From positions 498,001 to 562,000 of the forward strand of contig JAKNDB010000092.1 of assembly GCA_024305405.1 (NCBI GenBank): a stretch of 64,000 nucleotides of DNA, written 5' to 3'. The position numbers and the translations under genes were made by a program. Below are positions 62,566-64,000 of this stretch, piece after piece; position 1 is the first letter of the stretch; each line of letters opens with the position of its first letter. Under the pieces are notes generated by a model that saw only the letters and a program-made list of their open reading frames with translations, did not search any database and was not told the DNA's origin. Origin of the DNA: Dirofilaria immitis. Its lineage: Eukaryota > Nematoda > Chromadorea > Rhabditida > Onchocercidae.

Positions 62566-64000
62566 CTGAAATTTGATAAAATAAAAATGGAATAATTATT
62601 AAAGTTAGTTAATGATAAAATTACGAAATAATATTGAACAATAATAGTAAAATGAAACGTATGCAATGTTTAAATATATAAATTATTGATTTTTTGTAAA
62701 ATTGTTTTTATTAATTATTAAACTTAGCATATTAATGAAAATTTATGAATTTTGCGATATAAAATTTAATTGGAAATTAGGATTATATGAACAAATTATT
62801 TATTTTTAAATGATAGCAATAAAATTGATTGAGAGTAATTATAGTTAAAAATTTTAGAAATATGATATTATATGACATTAATGGGAAAGAAGAGGAGGTT
62901 GACAAGAAGACGAGAAGTATCTTTTATTATTCTTGATACAATGGATCATCCTGTAATTATGGTAAATATAGACGATACGACATAAAGGTTACAACGGGAA
63001 GGAGGAGATGGATACAATTACTGTATCAATAGTATTGTCTATGTCATATATTATCAATAACTATCACTAAAATTTATTAGCTGAACAAAAGGTAACTGGA
63101 GATATTAATATATTTCGATATAATTAGCATTATCAATATTTATCACTAGAATTTGTCAGTTGAATCATTTTGAATTGAATGGAAAAATTGCTGTAGATAT
63201 TGACATTTTGATGTAATTGTTAATGATAATAACAGTGATATTGAATTAATAATTATTAATTGGATAGGAAATATTAAGATATTCTGTGCAATTATTAATA
63301 GTAATATTGAGAAAAACATTAGTAAGAAAAATCATACAATCTTATCAATACCTATCATCAGAATTGTAAGGTAAAAGCTTATAGTATTATCAACAATTAT
63401 CACCAGAATTTATCAACTGAAAGGAATTGTAGAACAAAAGATTGATAGAAATATTATGTTGGTGCAATAACTAATGGTAATAGTAATGATAACAATAATA
63501 ATGATGATAACATTGATAATAACAGTAACAATAGAGACGCAGCAAAAATAGTAATAGTAAAAATTAAAATATTATTTAAAAGTTAAATTTAACAATTTAT
63601 GGCAGTAAATTCATTATATAATTTTAATTAATTCAAATAAAGCTAGCACCATCATATAATGCAAAATATATGTCTTATCTATCGTTTTCTCTTTTTTCTC
63701 TCTCTCTCCGTGCCTTTCTCTCTTTTAAAAATTAAAACAAAACTAGAATTTTTCGTTTTTTTTTTTCAAAATTGATAAGAGCAACGAAAAGAGAAGGAAG
63801 GGAAAATAAAAATCCCATTGGGGAATTACACATTGTTGAGAAAGTGTGAAATAAATTTTACTTTATTTTCATTTTCAAAAAAACCTCCTTTTCCCTTCAA
63901 TCCTAATTATTATTTTATATTTTAGGAAGAAATAAATGGAAATACTTTACTTAAATATCGAAAAAGAAAAAAGATGAATGAATGAATAAATAATAGAAAA
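62566..64000. other. Upstream region of the DDR-like gene
   Basis: AT-rich non-coding DNA, presumably promoter. It contains an AAT/ATG/AAC-rich simple-sequence zone (about 63470-63555) and a CT tract at about 63690-63722 followed by T8-10. I see no coding exon, RNA gene or recognisable promoter motif. Confidence 0.5.

Overview
The window is nuclear DNA of a nematode. It is very AT-rich, genes are split into many small exons by short introns with T-rich TTTCAG-type acceptors, and several first coding exons lie just behind a lone acceptor, as expected for spliced-leader trans-splicing. The product set (EGO-1/RRF-type RNA-dependent RNA polymerase, alpha-spectrin, discoidin domain receptor, SepSecS, uS7) and the base composition suggest a clade III, filarial-like worm. 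This is an inference; the species cannot be named from the sequence.

Layout, left to right: (1) 1-9597, plus strand: 3' two-thirds of a cellular RNA-dependent RNA polymerase gene of the small-RNA amplification pathway, with its catalytic DLDGD motif. (2) 10917-27320, minus strand, convergent with the first: a complete alpha-spectrin gene in about 38 exons, with central SH3 and C-terminal EF-hand region. (3) 27.4-31.2 kb: intergenic, with microsatellites and short tandem repeats. (4) 31208-32106, plus: a small DUF423/TMEM256-like membrane protein. (5) 32775-35106, minus: SepSecS, the last enzyme of selenocysteyn-tRNA synthesis. (6) 36147-37883, minus: ribosomal protein uS7 (RPS5). (7) 38-40 kb: intergenic, with a diverged repeat cluster. 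(8) 40272-62532, minus: a discoidin domain receptor in 17 coding exons, with a 7.3-kb first intron and a 4.8-kb kinase-domain intron holding decayed BEL/Pao-type retroelement sequence. (9) 62.6-64 kb: its upstream region.

Two points stand out. First, the receptor kinase domain lacks the HRD aspartate (HGN) and the DFG aspartate (NFN), so it is predicted to be a pseudokinase. Second, at least 14 coding positions in three otherwise well-conserved genes show apparent 1-2 base losses, nearly all in A/T homopolymers, while flanking codons, splice phases and catalytic residues are intact. This looks like uncorrected homopolymer undercalling in the assembly rather than gene decay, and gene predictors will break these genes.

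I found no undescribed multi-gene system. The genes are unrelated housekeeping, RNA-silencing and signalling genes in ordinary eukaryotic order. Exon borders were assigned by eye from GT/AG sites, reading phase and family knowledge.
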